Positions 1 through 5,781 of a DNA stretch of 6,501 nt are shown piece by piece (the stretch's first letter is position 1; every line of letters starts with the position of its first letter). The stretch comes from an uncultured Campylobacter sp. (lineage in GTDB: Bacteria; Campylobacterota; Campylobacteria; Campylobacterales; Campylobacteraceae). The notes under the pieces were generated by a model. The model was not told the DNA's origin and did not search any database. It was given only the letters and a program-made list of their open reading frames with translations. Where the stretch lies: assembly GCF_937997595.1 (NCBI RefSeq), contig NZ_CALKTS010000074.1, positions 1-6,501 on the forward strand, given 5' to 3'. A program made the translations under genes and the position numbers.

Positions 1-596
1 GAGCCCGCAATACCCGCCGATAAGCCCGACGCCACGAAAAGCGCAGGTAAAACGGCGGTATTAAGGATAGGAAATCTAACTAAAACCGAGATCAAAAAGC
101 CCGTATAAGCACAGATCGCGACCGCAAAAACAAGAGTAAGCGCAAGAAGTAGCGGGCGAAGCGCGTTTAAAATTTTCATTACGAGCGTGAAAAGCCCTTT
201 TAAAAAAGTAAGTCTGCGCGATAAAAATCCGCTAAGATCAGCTTCAAACGCATAAAGGCAGGCAACGAAGCTAAGCGGGATATAGACGCAAAGCGCCGCA
301 ACGCCCACGGACATAACCGATGTGAAGTTATAATTAATCAAAATTTTCCAAAAAAGTAGCGGTCGCTCTAAATCGGCTACCAGGCAGACCATACCCAGAA
401 GGATTGCTACGAAAGATAGCAGCGACGCAGCCTTAAACAGTGGCGTGCTTTCAGTTTGTTTTTTGTAAAGCTTAACGAGGATCGCGACTATCAAAGCGCC
501 GCCGCTCATACCCGCTAGCAAAAGATAAACCGCTATCGGCCAGCCCCACTCTACGCCGTGCGAGAAGGTCGCAGTGAAATTTATAGCTCCGTTCAT
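1..596 (-). CDS. mccD: MccD, NrfD/PsrC-type quinol dehydrogenase membrane subunit (partial, 3' end missing)
   Basis: Integral membrane protein expected to oxidise menaquinol and deliver electrons to the iron-sulfur protein MccC. The frame is open from ATG (594-596) to the window edge, giving 198 codons; NrfD-family proteins usually have about 300 or more, so roughly a third is missing. Visible hydrophobic segments lie near residues 19-41, 56-74, 91-115, 149-171 and 181 onward. NrfD-family signatures include WGWPIAVYLLLAG (17-29), DLERPLLFW (75-83), YTGFLIS (164-170) and LPALFVASGLSAGIA (183-197). The start lies one base after the mccC stop (TGATATG), with a GGGGGTG Shine-Dalgarno-like element at 601-607 inside the end of mccC, so translation is probably coupled. 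No signal peptide is seen, as usual for the family. Family assignment is firm; the name mccD rests on gene order. Alternative names are NrfD or PsrC homologue. Confidence 0.92.
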   Translation of the reverse strand, partial: MNGAINFTATFSHGVEWGWPIAVYLLLAGMSGGALIVAILVKLYKKQTESTPLFKAASLLSFVAILLGMVCLVADLERPLLFWKILINYNFTSVMSVGVAALCVYIPLSFVACLYAFEADLSGFLSRRLTFLKGLFTLVMKILNALRPLLLALTLVFAVAICAYTGFLISVLVRFPILNTAVLPALFVASGLSAGIAG

Positions 597-597
597 A

Positions 598-1311
598 TCA
601 CACCCCCAATTTAACCGCAGGAATATAGCGCAGGCTCGGCTTCGTGCCGCACTCAGGATGCATTCGCAGACTATCTTTTACGCGAAGTAGCTTGCTGATG
701 TGCGAGCTTTCGTCGTTTAGATCGCCAAACACGATCGCCTCGTATCTGCACGCCTCGATGCAGGCGGGCTCATGACCGTCTTTTAAATTCGTATCCAAGC
801 AGAAGTTGCAGCTCTCCGCGGCTTTGGTATCGTGATTTATAAAGCGCACGTCGTAAGGACAGGCGACGATGCAATATTTACAGGCGATGCAATCATCGGT
901 GTTCATCGTCGTGATGCCGGTTTTTTCATCCTTGTGGCAGGCTTTCGTCGGACAGACTTTTACGCACGGCGCGTCCTCGCACTGCTGACAAGATACTCTA
1001 ACATAGCGCTTTTCTTTCAAATTTAGCGGATCGGTTTTGTCCTGGATAAAAAGCCTCATCTGACCTTTCGGAACCAAATTTACCTTTTTACAGGCGATCT
1101 CGCAGTCGGTACAGCCCACGCATTTGTTCTGATCGAATATCATGCCGTAGTGCGGCTTTTTCGGCTCCTGCTTTTTGACGCTTGCGTTTGCGTCTTGCGC
1201 GCTTTTATCCGCGCCGTCGCCGTTTTGCGCGAGTAAGCTTGAGGCGATTGCGCCAAGCCCCAAAGAGCCGAGTGCGGCGGATTTTATAAAATTTCTTCTT
1301 TGCTTTTGCAT
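598..1311 (-). CDS. mccC: MccC, Tat-exported four-cluster [4Fe-4S] ferredoxin-like electron transfer subunit
   Basis: Periplasmic iron-sulfur protein of the NrfC/PsrB/DmsB family, 237 residues, expected to bridge the quinol-oxidising MccD and the sulfite reductase MccA. The N-terminus carries a twin-arginine signal (RRNFIK, residues 5-10) followed by a hydrophobic stretch to about residue 28, so it is probably exported folded by Tat. Sixteen cysteines form four cluster groups: 64/67/70/74, 108/111/116/120, 141/144/147/151 and 168/171/184/188. The last group has the wider spacing typical of this family. Two further cysteines, C125 and C221, fall outside these groups. The start is supported by GGAGGAG at 1315-1321. 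It lies 28 bases after mccB and one base before mccD, which indicates one transcript. The fold is certain; the specific role in sulfite respiration is inferred from the neighbouring mccA. Confidence 0.94.
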   Translation of the reverse strand: MQKQRRNFIKSAALGSLGLGAIASSLLAQNGDGADKSAQDANASVKKQEPKKPHYGMIFDQNKCVGCTDCEIACKKVNLVPKGQMRLFIQDKTDPLNLKEKRYVRVSCQQCEDAPCVKVCPTKACHKDEKTGITTMNTDDCIACKYCIVACPYDVRFINHDTKAAESCNFCLDTNLKDGHEPACIEACRYEAIVFGDLNDESSHISKLLRVKDSLRMHPECGTKPSLRYIPAVKLGV

Positions 1312-1339
1312 ATTCTCCTCCGACTAAATTTAAGCAAAA

Positions 1340-2113
1340 TTACTTTGTTTTATTCGCGTCGTGAAAGCTTTTAGCCTCGCTCTCGCTAAGCTTTTTGGCT
1401 GCATCGGCAAGCTCACCGGGCTTTAAAACTTTTAGTAGTTCGGCTTCAAAAATCACCACAGAACCCGCAGGAATTCTATCTACGTCCACGTTGCCGTAGG
1501 CTAAATTACTAGGGATTGTAAATTTATATTTCGAGCCTGTATTCATCAAAAGCAATCCCTCGCGCAATCCGTCGATTAAGCCTATCATAGAAAGATGCGC
1601 CGGAATTTTAGATGCGAAAGTATCGTCAAATACGCTGCCGTTCGTCAAATACGCCTTGTAGTTCATCACTACTACGCTCTCAGGCTTTGGCTTTTCGCCC
1701 ATGCCTAGCTTTAGAATTTCATATTGAAGACCGGATTTCGTGGTTTTAACGTCCGGATTTTTGGCATTTTTCGCCATAAATTCCTTGCCCGCTTTTAAAT
1801 TTTTATCAAGCTCCGCTTTGGAATTTGTTTCTACGATCTTATTTAGCTTATCGGCTCTTTGATTCAAAAGCGCAATAATTTCCTCATCTTTTAGCTTCTG
1901 CTGCTTTTTAAGAGCGTCCAAAAACCCCTCTATCACCGCATCTAAGTCGTATTTGACGCCTAACGCGGCTTGTGAATGCAGCTGGTTTGAAACATAGCTT
2001 CCGGTAGAAGCTCCGATGCTATAAGATTCTTTTTGTTCTTGCGTAGTTAAATTCGCGCCCAACGCGCAGCTTACCAAAACGATAGGCAAGAAAATTTTCA
2101 GTCTTTTTTGCAT
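1340..2113 (-). CDS. mccB: MccB, exported FKBP-type peptidyl-prolyl cis-trans isomerase
   Basis: FkpA/Mip-like isomerase of 257 residues, expected to act in the periplasm as a folding helper, probably for MccA. A signal sequence occupies about residues 1-20. Cleavage is ambiguous: LVSC (13-16) fits a lipobox, while SCA (15-17) or the LGA end (18-20) could serve signal peptidase I. An N-terminal helical region (about 21-125) begins with YSIGASTGSYVSNQL-type sequence as in Mip/FkpA dimerisation domains. The FKBP domain spans about 126-230. Conserved pocket positions seen are Y152, F162-D163, IP (200-201), LAYG (204-207) and F222. The pocket tryptophan normally in a V/I-x-GW motif is leucine here (L183 in LIDGL). 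A charged tail (231-257) follows. The start has AAAAGG at 2121-2126. Ordinary FkpA homologues are not usually next to an octahaem cytochrome, so the MccB name rests on context. Confidence 0.93.
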   Translation of the reverse strand: MQKRLKIFLPIVLVSCALGANLTTQEQKESYSIGASTGSYVSNQLHSQAALGVKYDLDAVIEGFLDALKKQQKLKDEEIIALLNQRADKLNKIVETNSKAELDKNLKAGKEFMAKNAKNPDVKTTKSGLQYEILKLGMGEKPKPESVVVMNYKAYLTNGSVFDDTFASKIPAHLSMIGLIDGLREGLLLMNTGSKYKFTIPSNLAYGNVDVDRIPAGSVVIFEAELLKVLKPGELADAAKKLSESEAKSFHDANKTK

Positions 2114-2130
2114 ACATTTGCCTTTTAAAT

Positions 2131-2160
2131 TTCGGGGCCGCGAACTTACGCGACCCCGAA
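2131..2160 (-). promoter_or_regulatory. 12-bp hairpin in the mccA-mccB spacer
   Basis: On the minus strand, 2154-2160 (TTCGGGG) pairs with 2131-2137 (CCCCGAA), and CGCG at 2149-2152 pairs with CGCG at 2139-2142. Between them T2153 faces G2138, a U-G wobble in the transcript but a C-A mismatch if read from the plus strand. The RNA stem is therefore continuous only in the direction of mcc transcription. The loop has six bases (2143-2148). It starts four bases after the mccA stop and ends about five bases before the mccB Shine-Dalgarno. The sequence after it is ATTTAAAAGG rather than a U-run, so it does not look like a complete intrinsic terminator. A stabilising or processing hairpin at the mccA 3' end, or partial attenuation that keeps mccBCD below mccA, are the likelier roles (inference). 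Confidence 0.75.
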
Positions 2161-2164
2161 AGAA

Positions 2165-4240
2165 TTATAAATTATTATTTAGAATTCTTTGAGCCTCTTT
2201 GATATACTCTTTAGCGGCCTCTAGCCTTTGCTTAGTATATTTAAAGCCATGCATACCCCATGAGCCGTCTTTTTCGATAAGATCGACGGTGTCTTGAGCT
2301 TTTTCGATTAGCTCATAGACGCGAGTTTTATCACTGGAGTTAAGCTTTTTAGTCTCAAGGATAGAGTAAATTCCTTGAATACCGATCTTAACTTGCGAGA
2401 AGTCGCTCTTAATCGGAGTTTGCCAGCCCATAACCTCATCGTAAACCTGCTTTTGGTTCTTGAAGTGAAGCGTCTCTTTTAGCTCGGAAACGACAGGGCT
2501 GTGGCAGCCTTTGGTATCTTGCATATCTTTATCCGCCCAAGATGTTCGTGCGCACGACCACATAAGATCGACGAAATTTCGTCCATCTTTATTTCTTTGG
2601 AAGTGCCAATCTTTCGCATCTCTTGGACCTTTGGCGGCATCGCCTGCGACTAGAGATTTTCTAGCAGGATCTATGTCGATCTTCCAGATGTGCGATCTTC
2701 TTTGAGTATCAAATCCCGCGTTGTCTTGGAACTGAATAGCGTAGAAGTTCTCGCAGCTCATCATAAACGGCATGTGGCAAGATGCGCAGGTGTTGTCTTT
2801 ATGCGTATCGGCTCTTGCAGCGATGTAGGCTTGCTCTTGGTGGCAATCTTTGCACTCTTTTGTGATCTTAGGCTTTGTATAAAACGCGCTCAAATAGCCC
2901 TGCTCGGAGTTGTAATTTACGCCCTTGACGGTTTTATCACCAACTACCGGTCCGGTGTTATCGTGCGGATCGTGGCAGGTTACGCAGCGCATACCCTTCT
3001 CGTAGTGAGCGGTGAAGTAGGACTGAGAGCCTTCAGAGCCACATCCTGGTCCCATAGATTTAAATTTAGAGCTAAGAGATAGATCGGGATTTCCGTTGTT
3101 TAGCGGATTAGCACGAGCTAAATCAGGGCTATAGTTAAATCTTTGGTGGCAGCGTTCGCAGTTTGAGGTTCTAAAATTTGTAGCGCCGTCAAGGTGACCG
3201 CCCGCTCCATGGCACTCTTCGCAGGTGATACCCTTGGAGATAGTGTGCTTTTGAAGCTCTTTTGCATTACCCAAAGCAGCATAGAATTCTTTTTTAGTTT
3301 TAAAATCGAATTTGAATGGGTGGCAGACTTCGCAATACGAGCTGTTTGCTTGGAAAAACATCGATTTTTTGTATTTTGCAGCATACGACGCAAGACCTCT
3401 TACGTAACCGCCGTTGTCGCCGTATTCCTCAAGCGTGCCCGGGAATTCCGGAACAATCTTTTTAATCTTTTTGACCGTCTCATCGTCTAAATTTAACGCC
3501 CAAGTCCTTTGGAATTGGTTGCCGCCGGCTACGATTTGACCGGTACCATCTCTTAGCAAGCCGCCCTCTACGTGATAGGTTCCGCGTAGAAGCCATGCAT
3601 CTACGTAGCCGAATTTTGTCCTTAGGTGTCCCACGGTCGCATAAATTACGTCAGGGGTAATACCTTTTGGAAGGATCGACGCCGTATCTGGGCTAAATAC
3701 AGGATCGGTTAGGTTGTTATTAACCTCCGGGTGCTCGCCCGGGAAGCGGATAGTAGTGGCGTGACGCGATCTGCTCCATGTCTCATACTGTGCAGGGTGG
3801 CACTCGCCGCATTTTTCAGGACCTATGAATTTATTCGGAAATTGCAAAGAAGAGCCCGCAGGGATTCTATACATCATAGAGCTATAGCCCTTGCCGTCGT
3901 CTCTTTTGCTAGCCTTTGAAAAGTCAAATCCATGCCCTTCCGCAAGCCACTCCAAACCTCGGTCGTGTACATCCATCTTACCGACCGTCTTACCGCCGTA
4001 TTTGGTAAAAATCGGGTGATTTTTAAATAGCCAGTCATACATCTCTCGCTCTTCTACGACGTAGTCCTGCAAGGATATGACGCCTCTGCTTTGCAACGTG
4101 CCCTTAGGATTTGCGATGACGTCGCGCGATTTTTGCGACATTTCCATCTCATGCCCCATGCCTTCATCAGCACAGGCTCCTGCGGCAAAAATGCTAATAC
4201 AGGCTAGCGCGCCTAGTAGCATCTTATTCCATTTTTTCAT
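2165..4240 (-). CDS. mccA: MccA, octahaem cytochrome c sulfite reductase (copper-dependent)
   Basis: Periplasmic terminal reductase that reduces sulfite to sulfide in six-electron steps. The chosen start is ATG at 4238-4240, giving 691 residues, because AGGAGGAG (4243-4250) sits just before it; an in-frame TTG at 4259-4261 has no such support. A Sec signal peptide covers residues 1-24, with likely cleavage after ACA. Haem sites: CGECH 144-148, CEVCH 303-307, CEECH 340-344, CERCH 361-365, CVTCH 419-423, CKDCH 463-467, CASCH 485-489, and an unconventional CX15CH at C563 with C579-H580. The CX15CH site is the MccA hallmark and needs a dedicated haem lyase. Non-haem C400 and C496 match, with a one-residue offset, the copper ligands recalled for the Wolinella enzyme (C399, C495). 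Y124, K209, Y286, R367 and K394 match its substrate-pocket residues with the same offset. The enzyme therefore looks intact. Confidence 0.98.
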   Translation of the reverse strand: MKKWNKMLLGALACISIFAAGACADEGMGHEMEMSQKSRDVIANPKGTLQSRGVISLQDYVVEEREMYDWLFKNHPIFTKYGGKTVGKMDVHDRGLEWLAEGHGFDFSKASKRDDGKGYSSMMYRIPAGSSLQFPNKFIGPEKCGECHPAQYETWSRSRHATTIRFPGEHPEVNNNLTDPVFSPDTASILPKGITPDVIYATVGHLRTKFGYVDAWLLRGTYHVEGGLLRDGTGQIVAGGNQFQRTWALNLDDETVKKIKKIVPEFPGTLEEYGDNGGYVRGLASYAAKYKKSMFFQANSSYCEVCHPFKFDFKTKKEFYAALGNAKELQKHTISKGITCEECHGAGGHLDGATNFRTSNCERCHQRFNYSPDLARANPLNNGNPDLSLSSKFKSMGPGCGSEGSQSYFTAHYEKGMRCVTCHDPHDNTGPVVGDKTVKGVNYNSEQGYLSAFYTKPKITKECKDCHQEQAYIAARADTHKDNTCASCHMPFMMSCENFYAIQFQDNAGFDTQRRSHIWKIDIDPARKSLVAGDAAKGPRDAKDWHFQRNKDGRNFVDLMWSCARTSWADKDMQDTKGCHSPVVSELKETLHFKNQKQVYDEVMGWQTPIKSDFSQVKIGIQGIYSILETKKLNSSDKTRVYELIEKAQDTVDLIEKDGSWGMHGFKYTKQRLEAAKEYIKEAQRILNNNL

Positions 4241-4242
4241 GG

Positions 4243-4250
4243 CTCCTCCT
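4243..4250 (-). promoter_or_regulatory. Strong Shine-Dalgarno of mccA (decides the start)
   Basis: AGGAGGAG lies two bases before ATG 4238-4240. This near-perfect anti-16S match excludes the upstream in-frame TTG (4259-4261) as the main start, since that TTG lies before this element and would make it part of the coding sequence. It fits high-level translation of an abundant respiratory enzyme. Confidence 0.85.
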
Positions 4251-4292
4251 TTGAAAATCAAATTTTTAAATTAGCAAAGTTTTACGATTGAA

Positions 4293-4301
4293 ATAATATC
4301 A
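4293..4301 (-). promoter_or_regulatory. Candidate extended -10 promoter element for mccABCD
   Basis: Read on the minus strand the bases are TGATATTAT, that is TGn followed by TATTAT, one mismatch from TATAAT. Transcription would start near 4286-4288 and leave a leader of about 46-48 bases before the mccA start. The hexamer 17 bp upstream (4316-4321, CCTTTT) does not resemble TTGACA, consistent with either an activator-dependent promoter or the Campylobacter habit of using T-rich periodic tracts in place of a -35 box. This is a motif call only; no start site has been measured. Confidence 0.5.
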
Positions 4302-4304
4302 ACA

Positions 4305-4324
4305 AAAAAGGGTGAAAAAGGGAG
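4305..4324 (-). promoter_or_regulatory. 10-bp tandem direct repeat upstream of the mccA -10, candidate MccR site
   Basis: Minus-strand units CTCCCTTTTT (4315-4324) and CACCCTTTTT (4305-4314) are directly adjacent and identical at nine of ten positions, so they recur once per helical turn on the same DNA face. They end six bases before the candidate -10 hexamer, covering the -35 region. Head-to-tail repeats at this spacing and position are typical binding sites for OmpR/PhoB-type regulators, and such a regulator (5753-6442) is encoded two genes upstream. The assignment to MccR is inference. A plain T-rich promoter tract is the alternative. Confidence 0.45.
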
Positions 4325-4346
4325 AAATTTAATGAAGTCTAAATTT
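4325..4346 (-). other. AT-rich inverted repeat at the end of the mccS-like gene
   Basis: Perfect 7-base arms (4325-4331 and 4340-4346, AAATTTA/TAAATTT) flank an 8-base loop and overlap the kinase stop codon (4345-4347). On the minus strand it is followed by CTCCCTTTTTC, so it could act as a weak terminator separating the regulatory genes from mccA. The arms contain no G or C, and AAATTTA is one of the commonest words in this genome, so chance is a serious alternative. Confidence 0.25.
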
Positions 4347-5781
4347 AACGAAAAGCAATCGTAAATATCGCGCCTTCGTCGGAATTTGCAGCGCTTATGC
4401 TCCCTCCGTTTTTTTCGATTATCATCTTGCTCATATATAGCCCAAGCCCGCTGCCCTGCTGTTTTGTAGTAAAATGCGGCTCAAAAATTTTATCGAGCTG
4501 CGCTTCGTCGATGCGGCTTGCGTTATTTTCGATCGTGATTACCCGCTCGCCCTGTTTTAAAAACGAGCGAATTTTAATCTCGCGCCGTTTAAGCGGCACG
4601 TCCAAAAACGCCTCCTTTGCGTTGTTTATGATGTTTATTAGCACCTGGATGAGCTCGTTTACATTGCCGTAAAGCGTAAAATTTTCTTCTACCCGTACGC
4701 TTATGTCGATGACATGCTTTTTAAGCGAGGCGTTTAAAATTTTACGCGCCTGCTCGATCGCCTCGCTGGCGTTAAATTCCCTCTTCGGCATATTCGGATT
4801 GAAGAAATTTTTAAAATCCTCGATCGTATCGCTCATAAATTTCACCTGCTCGCCCGCGTCTTTTATGCCGTCTTCGAGCCTTTCTTTTGAGAGCTTGCCT
4901 CGCTCGTTGTAAAGCTCTAAATTTATGAGCGTAGAGCTGATCTGCGATAGTGGCTGACGCCACTGGTGCGAGATATTGCCGATCATCTCGCCCATGAGCG
5001 CGAGGCGGCTTTGATTTATCAGTAAAAGCTGAGTTTGCATCTTTAAAGTTGCGTTTTTTTTGTGAATTTTATAGATACAAAATATGCAGATCAAAAACAC
5101 CACAAGCAAGCTTAGACCACTAACGACAAACTCTTTGGTGTGATAAAGCAGAATGCTTTTTATCGGAATTTTAAAGCTTATCATCGCGATCGTATCGCCT
5201 AGACCGCCTTTGAAATTCCCCACATCGCCGTAGAGCTCTTGCATCTTTTTAGGTGCTGCGTTGATGCTGTGGCACTCAGTGCACGAAGGCTGGGAGTTTG
5301 TTATCGGCAGGCTCAAAAGATATGAGGCGCCACCTTTATCATAGATGACTCTGGAGTATTCTTTATATCTGTTTTCTTTAAAGCCCTCTAAAATTTCATT
5401 CTCAAACTCGCTTCCTTCGTGCTCGGGATTGAGCGGATCGGTAGCGACGAGCTTGTAGTCGTAGTTGATGTTTTCTTTGGCGAGCTGAATTTTATAAATT
5501 TCGCGCGTTATGTAGGTCGAGGACATCAGCCTCGGATCGAAAAAATCCTCACTCAGAAGCTTTTTTTCTTTAAGTTCGTTTATTAGCGGGCGCTGCACGG
5601 TCGAGACGTAATCGCGCACCGCATTCATCGTATCTAGGATATAAAACGCCTCGCGCCTCGTATCTTTTAGCGCAAGCTCGCGGTAGAAGTTAAAAACCAA
5701 AGCCGTAATTACGATATATAGCAGCACGAAAAGCGCTACGATAAATTTAAATTTATACTTCAAAGAGATACCCCACCGCAT
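4345..5781 (-). CDS. mccS: MccS-like sensor histidine kinase with periplasmic haem-c (Tll0287/DUF3365-like) domain
   Basis: Membrane sensor kinase of 478 residues, partner of the overlapping response regulator. Transmembrane segments at about 12-31 and 217-237 bracket a periplasmic domain (32-216). That domain resembles the Tll0287-like/DUF3365 family, with DPLNPEHEGSEFENE (115-129), a haem c motif CTECH (167-171) and GNFKGGLGDTIAMISFKIP (188-206). The cytoplasmic part has the H-box GNISHQWRQPL (H272), N-box (N387), F-box FEPHFTTK (433-440) and G2-box GSGLGL (443-448). The G1 box is degenerate: NNASRI (419-424) replaces the usual DNAGGI/DNGGGI type. The ATG at 5779-5781 lies inside the regulator gene and has no Shine-Dalgarno. 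An in-frame TTG at 5761-5763, seven bases after GGTGGGG (5771-5777), would start a 472-residue protein and may be the true start. The name follows position next to mccA; sulfite sensing is inference. Confidence 0.88.
   Translation of the reverse strand: MRWGISLKYKFKFIVALFVLLYIVITALVFNFYRELALKDTRREAFYILDTMNAVRDYVSTVQRPLINELKEKKLLSEDFFDPRLMSSTYITREIYKIQLAKENINYDYKLVATDPLNPEHEGSEFENEILEGFKENRYKEYSRVIYDKGGASYLLSLPITNSQPSCTECHSINAAPKKMQELYGDVGNFKGGLGDTIAMISFKIPIKSILLYHTKEFVVSGLSLLVVFLICIFCIYKIHKKNATLKMQTQLLLINQSRLALMGEMIGNISHQWRQPLSQISSTLINLELYNERGKLSKERLEDGIKDAGEQVKFMSDTIEDFKNFFNPNMPKREFNASEAIEQARKILNASLKKHVIDISVRVEENFTLYGNVNELIQVLINIINNAKEAFLDVPLKRREIKIRSFLKQGERVITIENNASRIDEAQLDKIFEPHFTTKQQGSGLGLYMSKMIIEKNGGSISAANSDEGAIFTIAFR

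Noticed and set aside
144..596. Possibility that the leftmost gene is a DmsC-type anchor or an unrelated membrane protein
   Set aside because: The DLERPLLFW, YTGFLIS and LPALFVASGLSAGIA signatures and one-base spacing from mccC fit the NrfD/PsrC family.
1320..1340. Recurrent AAATTTA/TAAATTT words across spacers and genes, as a possible repeat family
   Set aside because: These short words are common throughout Campylobacter DNA and are spread without fixed spacing; they look compositional.
2690..3490. Plus-strand open frames opposite mccA (2690-3082, 3194-3490) and a second minus-strand frame (3118-3393)
   Set aside because: They lie wholly inside mccA, whose eight haem sites prove the coding frame. 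None shows a domain, a signal peptide or a supporting ribosome site.
4241..4261. In-frame upstream TTG start for mccA, adding seven residues
   Set aside because: It has no Shine-Dalgarno, and it would place the strong AGGAGGAG element inside the coding sequence. The downstream ATG gives a standard signal peptide start (MKKWNKMLLG).
4250..4262. Small dyad TTTGA/TCAAA just before the mccA Shine-Dalgarno, as a possible translation switch
   Set aside because: A 5-bp, mostly A-T stem with a three-base loop is too weak to sequester the ribosome site and could easily arise by chance in AT-rich DNA.
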